DNA of 49,279 bases from Bacillota bacterium (GTDB taxonomy: Bacteria > Bacillota > Clostridia > Saccharofermentanales > DTU023). Shown here piece by piece: positions 23,926 to 34,438 of the stretch (the stretch's first letter is position 1; each line of letters starts with the position of its first letter). The stretch spans positions 1 through 49,279 of the forward strand of contig JAEWER010000016.1 in NCBI GenBank assembly GCA_023389255.1, given 5' to 3'. The notes beneath the pieces are model-generated. The model was not told the DNA's origin. It searched no databases and saw nothing but the letters and a program-made list of their open reading frames with translations. Position numbers and translations under genes: made by a program.

Positions 23926-26900
23926 TTAAATCATTTGAATTTGTTCTTCACCAAAGCGCTCCACAAAGTAGTGCCAGTAATCTTGATGGATACGCAATTG
24001 ATACTCATCCGTACATTTGCCTGTAGCTTGATCGCAGAGCACTAAAGGAACCTTGCCATTAAAGTACGAACACATCGCCTTTAAGGATGCTATCCGTATG
24101 TCTTGACAGGGAGCTGTAAAATCCCACTTGAGCTGGAATTTGTAACTGTAATCTGTTGTCGATTTAAGCGCACCACTCTTAGTTTTGCCTTTAGGTTCAG
24201 ACAATGTAAGTGTAGCTGCAGGTGCAGACGTAGCTAGCTGTGACTGAGTTGCTACTTCTTCCACTTTAGCTACAGCCGAGCTTTCGCCAATAGGCTTGGT
24301 TGTTTCCTGCAATTTCTTTGTCTTGTTTCTGCCATAATTATTGGGCATAAAATCAGCTGGCAATTCTTTGAGTTCCGTCGTTAGCTCGATCATACTGTGT
24401 ACTTTAATCTTGGCATCTTCATCTTCGACAATATCAGCAATACCAGAAATCAAAACGGGTTTACCGTCATCCAGTAAATCACGACAATGGCGCAATACTT
24501 GAGGGAAAATGATCAATTCTATTTCGCCATGCACATCTTGCAATCTAGCAAAAGCCATCTGTTCGTTGCGCTTTGTGATTAAAAAACGATAGTTGAGCAG
24601 TAGACCGCCCAGTATCACTGCACGCTTATCCTGGTTCTCTCGTTCTGCTTTTGCTACGTCTTGCAAGCTCTCATCATTGCTCTCTGGCTTAGCAAGGCTG
24701 GCAGTTGTTGCCGTCGTAAATTTTTGCAGGGGTTCTGCAAAACTATCTAGCGGATGTCCCGAAAAATAAAGACCCAAAAACTCTTTTTCTTGCGCTAAAA
24801 TGGCAGATTTTTTGTATTCAGTCATCTCAGGATACTTAGGTTCAGGCAAAGTTTCTTCTTGCTCCAGCAAGGAGAAAAGACTGACTTGTTGCGCCATCAC
24901 TTTACTTTCTGCTTCTTTAACTTGCTTCAAATAGTGCTCAGCTATGGCATACATCTGTCTTCTAGTGACACCTAAACTATCGAGAGAACCCGAGAAAATC
25001 AAGGCTTCATACACCTTTTTATTGCTAAAACGATGCGTGCGTTGCACCAGATTACCAAAGCTGGTGAAAGGACCTTTAGCTTTACGCTCCGCTATAATCT
25101 GTTCAACTAGACCTGTACCCAAATTTTTAACAGCACCCAAAGCAAAACGAATCGCACCATTTTCCACCTTGAAGCGTACGTCGCTATGGTTGATGTCGAT
25201 CGGTAACACTTCTATGCCTGTCTGTCTGCAATAGCGGATGTATTGATCTGCTTTAGCCAAATTGCCCAAGAATGAATTGAGCATAGCTGCCATAAACTCT
25301 ACACGATAGTGATATTTAAGATACGCTGTCTGATAAGCTAACACAGCATAACCGGCTGCATGCGATTTGTTAAAAGCATATCCAGCAAAAGCCATAACTT
25401 CGGCAAAAATTTTACTAGCTACTGCCTCTGGCACACCATTATTAATCGCACCTTTAATTTGTTGCCCGGATGGATCTTGCCCGCCATAGATAAACAAATC
25501 TCGATAGAGCTCTAGCTCTTCAGGTTTCTTCTTGGACATGGCACGTCTGACAATATCCGATTGACCCATCGAGAAGCCTGCCAGATCACGCACAATTTGC
25601 ATAACTTGCTCTTGGTAGATAAAACAACCATTCGTCGTATTCAGAATCGGCTCCAAGAGTGGGTGATCATAACTGATCAACTCTGGATTATGTTTGCAAC
25701 GAATATAGCGTGGAATCTGTTCCATCGGTCCAGGACGATAAAGCGAAATACCAGCGATGATATCTTCCATAGAACTTGGCTTCATCTCACGAATAAAGCT
25801 GGTAATACCATCTGACTCTAACTGAAAGACACCAGCAGTATCTCCTTGTGCCAACATCTCATACACGTTCTTATCGTCATAAGGGATGGCATCTAAATCA
25901 ATCTCAATACCACGTTCAGCCAAACTATCCAAAGTATCTTGAATTACAGTCAGTGTGCGTAAGCCCAAAAAATCGAACTTGAGCAAGCCTACGCTCTCGA
26001 TGATATCTTTATTGAATTGCACAACCACCGCTTCTTCGTTGCGCGCCAATGGTGCAATTTCTCGCACCGGTTTGCTGGAAATAACTACACCTGCAGCATG
26101 TGTCGAAGCGTTGCGCGGCATACCCTCAAACTGTCGACTTAAATCGATTAATTCTTTGGCTCTTGCATCCCCTTGATACATAGCTTTGAGATTAGGCACA
26201 AGCTGTAATGCTTTATCGATTGTCATATCCAGCACATTGGGAATTAACTTGGCGATCTTGTCAGCATCAGCATATGACCAGTCCAGCGCATGTCCAACTA
26301 AGCGGATAACCGACCTAGCTGCTAAAGTACCAAAAGTGATGATCTGACAGACGTAATCGGCACCATATTTTTCCGTGACATAACGGATTAACTCTGGTCT
26401 TCTGACATAGCAAAAGTCTAAGTCAAAATCAGGCATACTAACACGTTCAGGATTGAGGAAACGTTCAAACAGCAAGCTATATTTTAGGGGATCAATATTC
26501 GTAATCTTCAAAGCATAGGCTACTACTGAACCGCCACCAGAACCACGACCAGGACCAACAGGAATGTGTTGCGTATGCGCATAGCGCACAAAATCCTGCA
26601 CGATCAGGAAGTAGTCGGTATAACCCATGCGCTCAATGATAGCGAGCTCTTCTTCCATGCGCCGATAGTAATCTGCTTCTGGGTAAGAACTACTCTTATA
26701 TTCCAATCTTTCTTTGAGACCTGCTTCTGTAATCCGTCTGAGATAAGTTTTAGAATCGCTTCCATCGGGTGGCACAAATTGCGGTAGATACAAGCCCTTG
26801 AAATCTAAATCTACATTACAACGTTCAGCAATACGCACCGTATTGGCGAGAGCTTCTGGACAGTCAGGAAAACTTTTCGCCATTTCCTCCGGCGATTTTA

Positions 26901-27636
26901 CATAAAACTGATCGGTATCCATATGCATGCGCTCATCACGGCTGGTAGCCATCGTTTTACCTGTTTGCATACATAGTAAAACTTCATGAGCATGAGCATC
27001 TTCTGGCAACATATAGTGGCAATCGTTGGTCGCTACTACTGGAATACCTGTTTCTTTACTCATCCGCTTGAGTTCAGCATTAAACGCTAGCTGTTCTGGT
27101 ATACCGTTAGCCTGCAATTCTAAGAAGTAATGTTCCTTGCCGAACAATTCTGCGTAGCGCAAAGCAACTTCCTTAGCTGCCTCATAACCTTTAGTTCTCC
27201 AAGTCCTAGCTACTTCACCACCTAAACAAGCCGAAGTACAGATTAGCCCCTCATGATACTGCTGCAGCAAAGCAAAATCGATGCGTGGTTTACTGTAAAA
27301 GCCATCTACAAAAGCGATGGAGCTCAAGATACATAAATTGCGATAGCCGATATCATTTTCTGCCAAGAGCAAAAGATGGTAAGGTGAACGATCTTCAGGC
27401 GTAGACTTATCATACAAACTTCTCGGAGCGACATAGGCTTCCATGCCAATAATCGGCTTAATGCCTTCCTTTTTCATCGCTCGATAAAAATCGATTACAC
27501 CGTACATGACACCGTGATCGGTGATAGCACAGGCTTGCATACCCAGCTCTTTAATTCGTGAAGCCAACCGTGAGATACGGTTGGCTCCATCTAAAAGGCT
27601 ATATTCAGTGTGTAAATGTAGATGTACAAACTGCAT
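23926..27636 (-). CDS. dnaE: DNA polymerase III subunit alpha DnaE
   Basis: 1236 residues, slightly longer than many DnaE proteins because of a low-complexity A/T/S/K-rich stretch near 1130-1180. Order: PHP domain (HLHTEYSLLDG at the N-terminus), polymerase palm with the catalytic acidic motif PDFDLDF near residue 400 and the GPGRGSGGGS segment near 360, fingers, helix-hairpin-helix, then an OB domain near 1000-1100. In Firmicutes DnaE extends primers while PolC does bulk synthesis. AAGGAG precedes the ATG by 4 nt. Followed at 5 nt by rdgB. Confidence 0.97.
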   Translation of the reverse strand: MQFVHLHLHTEYSLLDGANRISRLASRIKELGMQACAITDHGVMYGVIDFYRAMKKEGIKPIIGMEAYVAPRSLYDKSTPEDRSPYHLLLLAENDIGYRNLCILSSIAFVDGFYSKPRIDFALLQQYHEGLICTSACLGGEVARTWRTKGYEAAKEVALRYAELFGKEHYFLELQANGIPEQLAFNAELKRMSKETGIPVVATNDCHYMLPEDAHAHEVLLCMQTGKTMATSRDERMHMDTDQFYVKSPEEMAKSFPDCPEALANTVRIAERCNVDLDFKGLYLPQFVPPDGSDSKTYLRRITEAGLKERLEYKSSSYPEADYYRRMEEELAIIERMGYTDYFLIVQDFVRYAHTQHIPVGPGRGSGGGSVVAYALKITNIDPLKYSLLFERFLNPERVSMPDFDLDFCYVRRPELIRYVTEKYGADYVCQIITFGTLAARSVIRLVGHALDWSYADADKIAKLIPNVLDMTIDKALQLVPNLKAMYQGDARAKELIDLSRQFEGMPRNASTHAAGVVISSKPVREIAPLARNEEAVVVQFNKDIIESVGLLKFDFLGLRTLTVIQDTLDSLAERGIEIDLDAIPYDDKNVYEMLAQGDTAGVFQLESDGITSFIREMKPSSMEDIIAGISLYRPGPMEQIPRYIRCKHNPELISYDHPLLEPILNTTNGCFIYQEQVMQIVRDLAGFSMGQSDIVRRAMSKKKPEELELYRDLFIYGGQDPSGQQIKGAINNGVPEAVASKIFAEVMAFAGYAFNKSHAAGYAVLAYQTAYLKYHYRVEFMAAMLNSFLGNLAKADQYIRYCRQTGIEVLPIDINHSDVRFKVENGAIRFALGAVKNLGTGLVEQIIAERKAKGPFTSFGNLVQRTHRFSNKKVYEALIFSGSLDSLGVTRRQMYAIAEHYLKQVKEAESKVMAQQVSLFSLLEQEETLPEPKYPEMTEYKKSAILAQEKEFLGLYFSGHPLDSFAEPLQKFTTATTASLAKPESNDESLQDVAKAERENQDKRAVILGGLLLNYRFLITKRNEQMAFARLQDVHGEIELIIFPQVLRHCRDLLDDGKPVLISGIADIVEDEDAKIKVHSMIELTTELKELPADFMPNNYGRNKTKKLQETTKPIGESSAVAKVEEVATQSQLATSAPAATLTLSEPKGKTKSGALKSTTDYSYKFQLKWDFTAPCQDIRIASLKAMCSYFNGKVPLVLCDQATGKCTDEYQLRIHQDYWHYFVERFGEEQIQMI

Positions 27637-27660
27637 TCGACTCCTTAGTCCTAATTATTG

Positions 27661-29403
27661 CTAATTGAGCTGTGCTTGAATGGCTTGACTGACCATGTTC
27701 TCAGCATGTGCCAATTTAGCTTCTGCCTCTGCTTTACTCCGAGCATAGAAACCCATATAAATTTTTAGCTTAGGCTCGGTTCCCGATGGACGGACACAGA
27801 ACCAATCTAAGCCCTCTAAGTAGTAGAGTAAAACATTGCTTTCTGGCAGAGTTAACTCTTTGGTAGCTCCTGTCGCTAGATCTAGCTCTAAACGCTCTTG
27901 GTAGTCAGCAATCTTTGTGATCGGTAAATCGCCGATTGCGTCTTGTTTGTGCTGGCGTAGGTAGGCTAAGGCCTCGGCAATTTTTTCTTGACCAGCTTTA
28001 CCCTCTAAAACCACAGAGATTGTTTTTTCGGCTGCGTAACCATACTTAGCAAACAGTTGCTCTAAGCGATCGTACAGAGTTTCACCTTTGCGGGCTGCGC
28101 TGGCTGCCATCTCTGCGATGAGCATGGTCGCAACCACAGCATCTTTATCTCTGACTTTGGTACCAGCCAGGTAACCAAAACTCTCTTCAAAACCAAATTG
28201 GAAATGTTCATCGCCCTCTTCGTCACGCAATTTGATCTGCTCACCGATATATTTAAAACCGGTTAGTGTTTGTGTTAAATCACAACCAAAATGCTCAGCT
28301 ATCACTTGGGTTAGTTTGCTAGAAACAATGGTAGTTACGCAGAAAGATTTAGCAGGCAATTTGCCTGTTTGCCTCTTGGCACTCAAGATATAGTCCATCA
28401 ACAATAGTCCAATTTGATTGCCTGTTAAAACGACCATCTCTCCTCGTTTGTTCCGCACAGCTACGCCTGTACGATCAGCATCAGGGTCGGTAGCTATAAC
28501 AAGATCAGCCCCTCTTTTTTCTGCTAGTTCGATTGCCATGTTGAGCGCAGCACGTTCTTCGGGGTTGGGATAGGGTGCTGTGGGGAAATTGCCATCGGGC
28601 TTTTCTTGTTCTGGCACCACTTCTACATTAGTAAAGCCAACAGCAGCTAAAATGCGACGTACTGGCTTATTGCCTGAACCGTGTAAAGGCGTGTAGATAA
28701 TTTTTAGATCGTGTTGCTCCTGGATGGCTGCGTGATCTATAACCAACTCTTGCAACATTGCGTTGAATTCTTGATCAAATTCTTCGCCTAACTCATGCCA
28801 CTGAGGTCGTTTTTTGGCTTCTGCTTCTGGCATCACTTGTTGATATAAGCTCAAATAATCTGCCAGCTTATCCATTTCCGTAGCTACCGCCTTAGCTGCT
28901 TCGGGTGGTAACTGTCCGCCATCTTCACCATATGCCTTAAAGCCGTTATATTCTTTGGGATTATGGCTGGCTGTAATCATGACACCTCCAGCACAATTTT
29001 TACTGCGCACAGCATAGGACAGCATGGGCACTGGTCTCAATTCATCTGCTAAGAACACGTTGATGCCGTGACCAACGAAAATACGTGCTGTAAGATGCGC
29101 AAATTCTGCTGACATATTGCGTGAATCGTAGGAGATGGCTAGACCACGTTTACAGTATTCTTCGCCTTGACTTAAAAAGAAACGAGCAAAACCTTCAGCT
29201 GCCCGAGTTACCGTGTAGTAATTCATGCGATTACTACCAGCACCTAAAATACCACGCAAACCAGCTGTACCAAATTGTAATTCTTGGTAAAAGCTGTCTT
29301 CAATAGCAGTTAGATCATTCGACATATCCTCTAATTGCTGACGATACTCGGGTAATAAATCTTGGTGCTGACACCATAATTGATAACGTTCTTGAGCTGT
29401 CAT
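27661..29403 (-). CDS. Phospho-sugar mutase (phosphoglucomutase/phosphomannomutase, PgcA-like)
   Basis: 580 residues from the ATG at 29403, just after GGGAGG; a GTG six codons upstream has no site. The four-domain alpha-D-phosphohexomutase fold is indicated by FGTAGLRGILGAG near 50, the active-site serine loop MITASHNPKEYNG near 140, the metal loop DPDADRTGVA near 300, the sugar-binding GFEESFG near 400, and the phosphate loop RPSGTEPKLK near 540. It interconverts glucose-1-phosphate and glucose-6-phosphate. Between uvrB and dnaE on one strand. Confidence 0.93.
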   Translation of the reverse strand: MTAQERYQLWCQHQDLLPEYRQQLEDMSNDLTAIEDSFYQELQFGTAGLRGILGAGSNRMNYYTVTRAAEGFARFFLSQGEEYCKRGLAISYDSRNMSAEFAHLTARIFVGHGINVFLADELRPVPMLSYAVRSKNCAGGVMITASHNPKEYNGFKAYGEDGGQLPPEAAKAVATEMDKLADYLSLYQQVMPEAEAKKRPQWHELGEEFDQEFNAMLQELVIDHAAIQEQHDLKIIYTPLHGSGNKPVRRILAAVGFTNVEVVPEQEKPDGNFPTAPYPNPEERAALNMAIELAEKRGADLVIATDPDADRTGVAVRNKRGEMVVLTGNQIGLLLMDYILSAKRQTGKLPAKSFCVTTIVSSKLTQVIAEHFGCDLTQTLTGFKYIGEQIKLRDEEGDEHFQFGFEESFGYLAGTKVRDKDAVVATMLIAEMAASAARKGETLYDRLEQLFAKYGYAAEKTISVVLEGKAGQEKIAEALAYLRQHKQDAIGDLPITKIADYQERLELDLATGATKELTLPESNVLLYYLEGLDWFCVRPSGTEPKLKIYMGFYARSKAEAEAKLAHAENMVSQAIQAQLN

Positions 29404-29448
29404 AATGCCTCCCTGTGACACTGTTACTTCTAATTATAATGCGTGCAA

Positions 29449-31518
29449 CTATTTAGCTTCACTTTTAATCTCTATTAAGTAATCCCGCAACATGGCTGCC
29501 TCTTCGAAGTTTAATTCTTGGGCCGCCTTGCGCATCTGCTGGTCAACTTCTGCAACATGCAGTTGCCACTCTTCAGCACTTAAAGATTTTAATTTTTCCT
29601 GGCTGAGCAAGACCGTGCCAGCATCAGTGGTAATCGAACTGGGATGTCGCATAGCTTGTTGCTTACTTTTAGCTGGGGCTTTTTTCGCTTTATTTTTACT
29701 CTCTTTGCTCTCTGCTTCGTAACCCGTATCTTGCCAAATCGTAACCGCTTTTTTGATACTCTGAGGCGTGATATGGTGCTCTCTGTTAAACGCTTCTTGC
29801 ATTTGACGTCGACGCTTAGTTTCTGCCATCGCTTGTTGCATGGAATCTGTGACTTGATCTGCATATAAAATAACTCGGCCATTCACGTTACGGGCCGCTC
29901 TGCCGATCATCTGAATTAGATCAGTTCTCGATCGGAGCATACCTACTGCATCAGCCTCTAAAATGGCGATCAGAGATACTTCTGGCAAATCTAAGCCCTC
30001 ACGCAAAAGATTAATGCCCACCAGGACATCAAATTCTCCGGCACGCAAATCGCGCAAAATTTCTAGGCGTTCGACCGTCTTAATATCTGAATGCAAGTAA
30101 CGCACACGCAAACCACTATCTTCAAAGAATTCGGTTAAATCTTCTGCCATCTTCTTGGTTAAGGTTAAAACCAAAGTGCGTTCTCCCCGTTCATTGTTAT
30201 GCACAATCTCATTGAACAGATCGTCCATATGATCCTTGCTCGGTCTAACTTCTACTTCTGGATCTAATAGACCTGTGGGGCGGATGATTTGCTCTACTGT
30301 CTGACGGGAGTGTGCACCCTCATACTTCGCTGGGGTTGCGCTAACGAAGATCGTCTGACCCATACGTTCTTCAAACTCAGCAAAATTTAGCGGTCGATTG
30401 TCGAAAGCAGATGGTAAGCGAAAACCAAAATCAACCAGCGATTTTTTGCGAGAATGATCGCCGTTATACATGGCACCAATTTGGGGCACAGTCACGTGCG
30501 ATTCATCGATCATCAGCAAATAATCATCGGGAAAGAAGTCGAGCAAAGTATAGGGTGGCGTGCCAGGCAATCTGCCATCGAAAAAGCGAGAATAATTTTC
30601 GATACCCTTGCAAAAGCCCGTTTCCAACAACATTTCCATGTCGTAGCGAGTGCGTTGTTCTAAACGATAGGCTTCAAGCAGTTTGCCTTGATCGGTCAGC
30701 TCTTTTACTCTCGCCTCTAATTCTTGATTGATCGCTACCACTGAGCGTTTAATATTTTCTTTTGTAGTAGCATAGTGCGAGGCAGGATAGATCATCACAT
30801 AAGTTCTGCCACGTAAAACTTTTCGTGTCAGCGCATCAACTTCGGTAATGCGGTCAATCTCATCTCCAAAAAACTCAACACGTATCAATATATTTTCATA
30901 GCCAGGTGGATAAATTTCTAAAACATCACCCCGAGCACGGAAAGTTCCACGCTTGACTTCAAAATCGTTACGTACATACTGCGTGGCGATCAGCTCTGCC
31001 ATAACTTCTTCCCTGCTTTTGGGCATTCCTTCACGCAAGTTAACCCGCAAATCTTTGTATTCACTGGGTGAACCTAAGCCATAAATACAGGAAACTGATG
31101 CAACTACAATTACATCTCTACGCTCTAAGAGTGAAGATGTAGCAGAGTGACGCATTCTCTCTATTTCATCATTGATTGCTGAATCTTTTTCAATATAAAT
31201 ATCACGTCCCGGGATATACGCTTCTGGTTGGTAGTAATCGTAGTAAGAGACGAAGTATTCAACTGCATTTTCAGGAAAAAAGGTGGCAAATTCCGTTGCT
31301 AGCTGGCCTGCAAGTGTTTTGTTGTGGGCGATGATCAAAGTCGGTTTTTGCGTTTTTGCAATAACATTCGCCATCGTAAAAGTTTTTCCCGAACCCGTAA
31401 CACCAACTAGGGTCTGACAGGGCATACCCTGTTCAATCCCAGCAACTAATTTGTCGATTGCTTGGGGCTGGTCACCTTTAGGTGCAAAAGCTGAATGTAA
31501 TTTGAATTTACCGTCCAT
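29449..31518 (-). CDS. uvrB: Excinuclease ABC subunit B
   Basis: 689 residues. UvrB is the helicase-like damage-verification subunit of nucleotide excision repair. Walker A is GVTGSGKTFTMANVI near 40; the beta-hairpin region has YYDYYQPEAYIP near 95; helicase motifs include DESHVT and QMIGRAARN. A lysine- and alanine-rich insert near 600-625 precedes the C-terminal UVR motif (FEEAAMLRDYLIEI) that binds UvrC. GGAG is 6 nt before the ATG. No uvrA or uvrC is in the window. Confidence 0.97.
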   Translation of the reverse strand: MDGKFKLHSAFAPKGDQPQAIDKLVAGIEQGMPCQTLVGVTGSGKTFTMANVIAKTQKPTLIIAHNKTLAGQLATEFATFFPENAVEYFVSYYDYYQPEAYIPGRDIYIEKDSAINDEIERMRHSATSSLLERRDVIVVASVSCIYGLGSPSEYKDLRVNLREGMPKSREEVMAELIATQYVRNDFEVKRGTFRARGDVLEIYPPGYENILIRVEFFGDEIDRITEVDALTRKVLRGRTYVMIYPASHYATTKENIKRSVVAINQELEARVKELTDQGKLLEAYRLEQRTRYDMEMLLETGFCKGIENYSRFFDGRLPGTPPYTLLDFFPDDYLLMIDESHVTVPQIGAMYNGDHSRKKSLVDFGFRLPSAFDNRPLNFAEFEERMGQTIFVSATPAKYEGAHSRQTVEQIIRPTGLLDPEVEVRPSKDHMDDLFNEIVHNNERGERTLVLTLTKKMAEDLTEFFEDSGLRVRYLHSDIKTVERLEILRDLRAGEFDVLVGINLLREGLDLPEVSLIAILEADAVGMLRSRTDLIQMIGRAARNVNGRVILYADQVTDSMQQAMAETKRRRQMQEAFNREHHITPQSIKKAVTIWQDTGYEAESKESKNKAKKAPAKSKQQAMRHPSSITTDAGTVLLSQEKLKSLSAEEWQLHVAEVDQQMRKAAQELNFEEAAMLRDYLIEIKSEAK

Positions 31519-31533
31519 CTACCACTCCAGCAG

Positions 31534-32610
31534 TTAGGCTGGTTCCACTATAATCTGATCACCTGCACGAACTTGTCCCCCCACAAGCACTTCGGCGAAG
31601 ATTCCCTCGGTGGGCATGACACACGTTCCAGCCGTGCGCATGATGGCGCAACCATCGTTATGACATTCTTTACCGATTTGGGTAACACGCAAAACTGCCT
31701 TGCCAATCTTTAACTTGGTACCCACGGGCAAGGCTAAAAGATTTAAGCCTCGTGTATTAATGTTTTCCGCAAAAATACCCTGTTTGAGCGGGAATTTTAC
31801 TGCATCACGCATCTGATCGACGCTTTCTTCCGCTAACAGGCTAATTTGACGGTGCCATTTGCCAGCATGAGCATCACCTTCTATACCATGTTCCGGAATC
31901 AAAATACCATATTCTATCGGTCGTTTAATCGTGCCACGCTTCACGCTGATATTCACGGAAGAAACCATGCCCTCTGTAGTAGATAATTCGGGGAAATAGC
32001 TGGCGCCAATATCGGTAGCTGTTTTATGCATACTTTGCTCTTTTGAAATCGTATCTGCCATACCTTGCTGTCCGCTGGTCGTGTTAGACATAGAGCTACC
32101 ACAGGTACAAGGCAGAGTGGTGGCACATTCACTCACTTCTTGACGCAGTACTTTAATCGCATGCGGTAAAGCGTCCACCACGAAACTCAAATTCTCCACT
32201 GCCGCTTTGGGGCTTCCTGGCAAATTAACAATCAGGGTCTGAGCACCGATGGCTGCTACGCCACGACTGAGCATAGCTAAGGGTGTAATGGCAAGTGATC
32301 CTTGGCGCATCACCTCAGCTATACCTGGCACTTGTTTCTTTGCCACTGCTAAAGTTGCCTCCGGCGTATTATCTCTGGGCGAACAACCCGTGCCCCCATT
32401 GGTTAAGATCAAATCAAATTCGCCACTGTTGATCCCTTCAGTTAAAGCTTCAACTAAAGGGGCAAACTCATCGCTTTGTACGCTTTGTTTGGTCACTTGG
32501 TAGGTTGTAGCATAATCACGCAAATAATCTACCAGTGCTGGACCTGTTAGATCTTCTCGCTCGCCTTTAGCGGCTTTATCACTCAAAGTTAAGATCCACG
32601 TTCTAATCAA
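31534..32610 (-). CDS. MogA-MOSC fusion, molybdenum cofactor enzyme
   Basis: 358 residues, starting at TTG (32608-32610) with GAGGAG 9 nt upstream. Residues 1-160 are a MogA/MoaB domain, which adenylylates molybdopterin, with LTNGGTGCSPRDNTPEA near 68-84 and VNLPGSPKA near 127. A polar linker (about 165-210) with CTCG follows, then a MOSC domain (about 215-358) with EGDAHAGKWHRQISLL and the conserved cysteine in GKECHNDGC. MOSC domains bind or transfer Mo-cofactor sulfur. Last Mo gene of the operon, 13 nt after modC, 15 before uvrB. Confidence 0.9.
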   Translation of the reverse strand: MIRTWILTLSDKAAKGEREDLTGPALVDYLRDYATTYQVTKQSVQSDEFAPLVEALTEGINSGEFDLILTNGGTGCSPRDNTPEATLAVAKKQVPGIAEVMRQGSLAITPLAMLSRGVAAIGAQTLIVNLPGSPKAAVENLSFVVDALPHAIKVLRQEVSECATTLPCTCGSSMSNTTSGQQGMADTISKEQSMHKTATDIGASYFPELSTTEGMVSSVNISVKRGTIKRPIEYGILIPEHGIEGDAHAGKWHRQISLLAEESVDQMRDAVKFPLKQGIFAENINTRGLNLLALPVGTKLKIGKAVLRVTQIGKECHNDGCAIMRTAGTCVMPTEGIFAEVLVGGQVRAGDQIIVEPA

Positions 32611-32623
32611 AAGAAGAAACTCC

Positions 32624-33733
32624 TCATCTATTTTGATCCTCTGCTCTTAATAAAATTAAGGCATCGGCATCGAATTCAATATATGTGTTTTGTGTCTGCA
32701 ATTTAGCAAAATCAGCAAAGTTTACCGCTACTCGTAGGTTTTGGTTCAAGGCTTCTTGTTCGCCATGCGTTCCTTCATTATTAGCACTTTTTAATTTGCC
32801 AATTACTATATATTCAAACAATTGCCTTATCACTTTTTCCATAACAAATGGAAAACGATTTATACCAGGTTGATTGGTTAATTTCAAGTGGTGTACTCGC
32901 ATCCCTACCCAATCACAATCTTTGTCCGTATCTAGGTCGTGCTCTTTCAATTTTAACTCACACTGCCAATCCAGAGCCTTTATCGTATTTTCATCTAGCC
33001 AACTAATACGACTAAAATTTTTACAACCTGAAAGTTTAGCGGTTGCTAAGTAGCGTGGCCTGGCAAATAATTCTTGCCGGCTATGCTTCTCTAATAGCTC
33101 TCCTCTTTCTAAAACACAAACTTGCTCGCAATAACGATTGACTTCGTCCCGATCATGTGTCACATAGATCGTACTGCCAGTATAAGTAGCAAATAATTGA
33201 TCCATAGTAGGCTCCACCTGCACTTTCATATAACTATCTAGCGCAGAGAAGGGCTCATCTAAGAGAATTATTTGTGGATTGCTCGCCAGCATACGCACCA
33301 ATGCTACTCTTTGTTTTTGTCCACCAGATAATGTATGTGGATAGCGTTCACTAAGCTCCGTTAAATAGAATTGAGCAAGCAACTGGAAACATTGCTCTTT
33401 ACGCTTATCCTTCGGTACACCTTGTGCACGTAAAACTAACTCCACTTGTTCACGTACTGTTAGATTATTAAATAACACATAGTCCTGAAATAAATATCCA
33501 ACTCTTCTTTGGTCTGGTGGCAGATTGATTTTTTTAGCTGAATCAAATAACACTCTGCCGTCTAATTCAATATAACCTGAGTCTGGTGTAATCAGACCTG
33601 CAATGCAACGAAGTGTAATACTTTTACCACAGCCAGAAGCACCTAAAAGTCCTAATACTCCATGTTTGTGCTCAAAATTGATATCTAAGGTAAAATCACC
33701 TAATTTTTTCTTTATGATAACTTTTAGTGCCAT
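32624..33733 (-). CDS. modC: Molybdate ABC transporter ATP-binding protein ModC
   Basis: 369 residues from the ATG at 33733, two bases after the modB stop with AAAGGCGG ahead; a longer frame would lie inside modB. Walker A GASGCGKS near 38, Q-loop in YLFQDYVLF, signature LSGGQKQRVAL, Walker B IILLDEPFSALD, then the H-loop VTHDRDE. The C-terminal region (about 235-369) is diverged but in the place of the TOBE/Mop domain. Substrate assigned from modA, modB and the Mo-cofactor neighbours. Confidence 0.9.
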   Translation of the reverse strand: MALKVIIKKKLGDFTLDINFEHKHGVLGLLGASGCGKSITLRCIAGLITPDSGYIELDGRVLFDSAKKINLPPDQRRVGYLFQDYVLFNNLTVREQVELVLRAQGVPKDKRKEQCFQLLAQFYLTELSERYPHTLSGGQKQRVALVRMLASNPQIILLDEPFSALDSYMKVQVEPTMDQLFATYTGSTIYVTHDRDEVNRYCEQVCVLERGELLEKHSRQELFARPRYLATAKLSGCKNFSRISWLDENTIKALDWQCELKLKEHDLDTDKDCDWVGMRVHHLKLTNQPGINRFPFVMEKVIRQLFEYIVIGKLKSANNEGTHGEQEALNQNLRVAVNFADFAKLQTQNTYIEFDADALILLRAEDQNR

Positions 33734-33735
33734 AG

Positions 33736-34395
33736 CTACCGCCTTTGTTTTTCTCGATTGAAGTAGCTGAGCAAAATTATAACTGCTATCGCCACACCTA
33801 CTAACAACAATGACCAAAAACGCGCTTTGCTCTCCTCGTTATTGTTGATCGCAGAATAGATAGCAAGTGACATAGTTTGTGTTCTGCCAGGTATGTTACC
33901 CGCAATTAGCATGGTGGCACCAAATTCACCTATCGCTCTAGCAAAAGCAAGCAACATTCCAGCACCTATGCTTGGCATTATGTGAGGGATAACAATTTTT
34001 CTAAACATCAAACTATTCTTGATACCTAACGTCTGAGCACATGCTATTAAATCATTAGGCATCTGTGCCAAGGCACCTCTCAGTGTCTGATAAAGCAAGG
34101 GTATGGCTACCACTGTAGCAGCTAATACTCCTCCTTTAACTGTAAATAGTAGTGGGAAACCTATTTGGGTGAAAAATAAACCGATCGCACTTTTATTACC
34201 AAATACAACTAATAAAAAATAACCCACAACTGTAGGTGGCAAAACTAATGGTAATAACAGTACACTATCGATTAACACACGCCAAAAGCGCCCTGCTCTA
34301 TGCACGCACCAAGCTACGGGCACTCCAATTAACACGGTTAAAACCGTTGCACAACAGGCAATTTGTAAAGATAACCACAAGGGTGAAAAATCCAT
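33736..34395 (-). CDS. modB: Molybdate ABC transporter permease ModB
   Basis: 219 residues with five or six membrane segments, the usual ModB size. Family marks: LLLPLVLPPTVVGYFLL near 46, and the EAA-type loop that docks on ModC, seen as CAQTLGIKNSLMFRKIVIPH, followed by FARAIGEFGATMLIAGNIPG. AGAGGT is 5 nt before the ATG. Between modA and modC. Confidence 0.94.
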   Translation of the reverse strand: MDFSPLWLSLQIACCATVLTVLIGVPVAWCVHRAGRFWRVLIDSVLLLPLVLPPTVVGYFLLVVFGNKSAIGLFFTQIGFPLLFTVKGGVLAATVVAIPLLYQTLRGALAQMPNDLIACAQTLGIKNSLMFRKIVIPHIMPSIGAGMLLAFARAIGEFGATMLIAGNIPGRTQTMSLAIYSAINNNEESKARFWSLLLVGVAIAVIILLSYFNREKQRR

Positions 34396-34438
34396 TACTT
34401 ACCTCTTGAAGCGGACAACTTGCCCACTACTTTTGACA

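Noticed and set aside
33734..33817. Longer modC frame reaching into modB
   Set aside because: The added 28 residues are out of frame with modB, not ABC-like, and the ATG at 33733 has a ribosome site.
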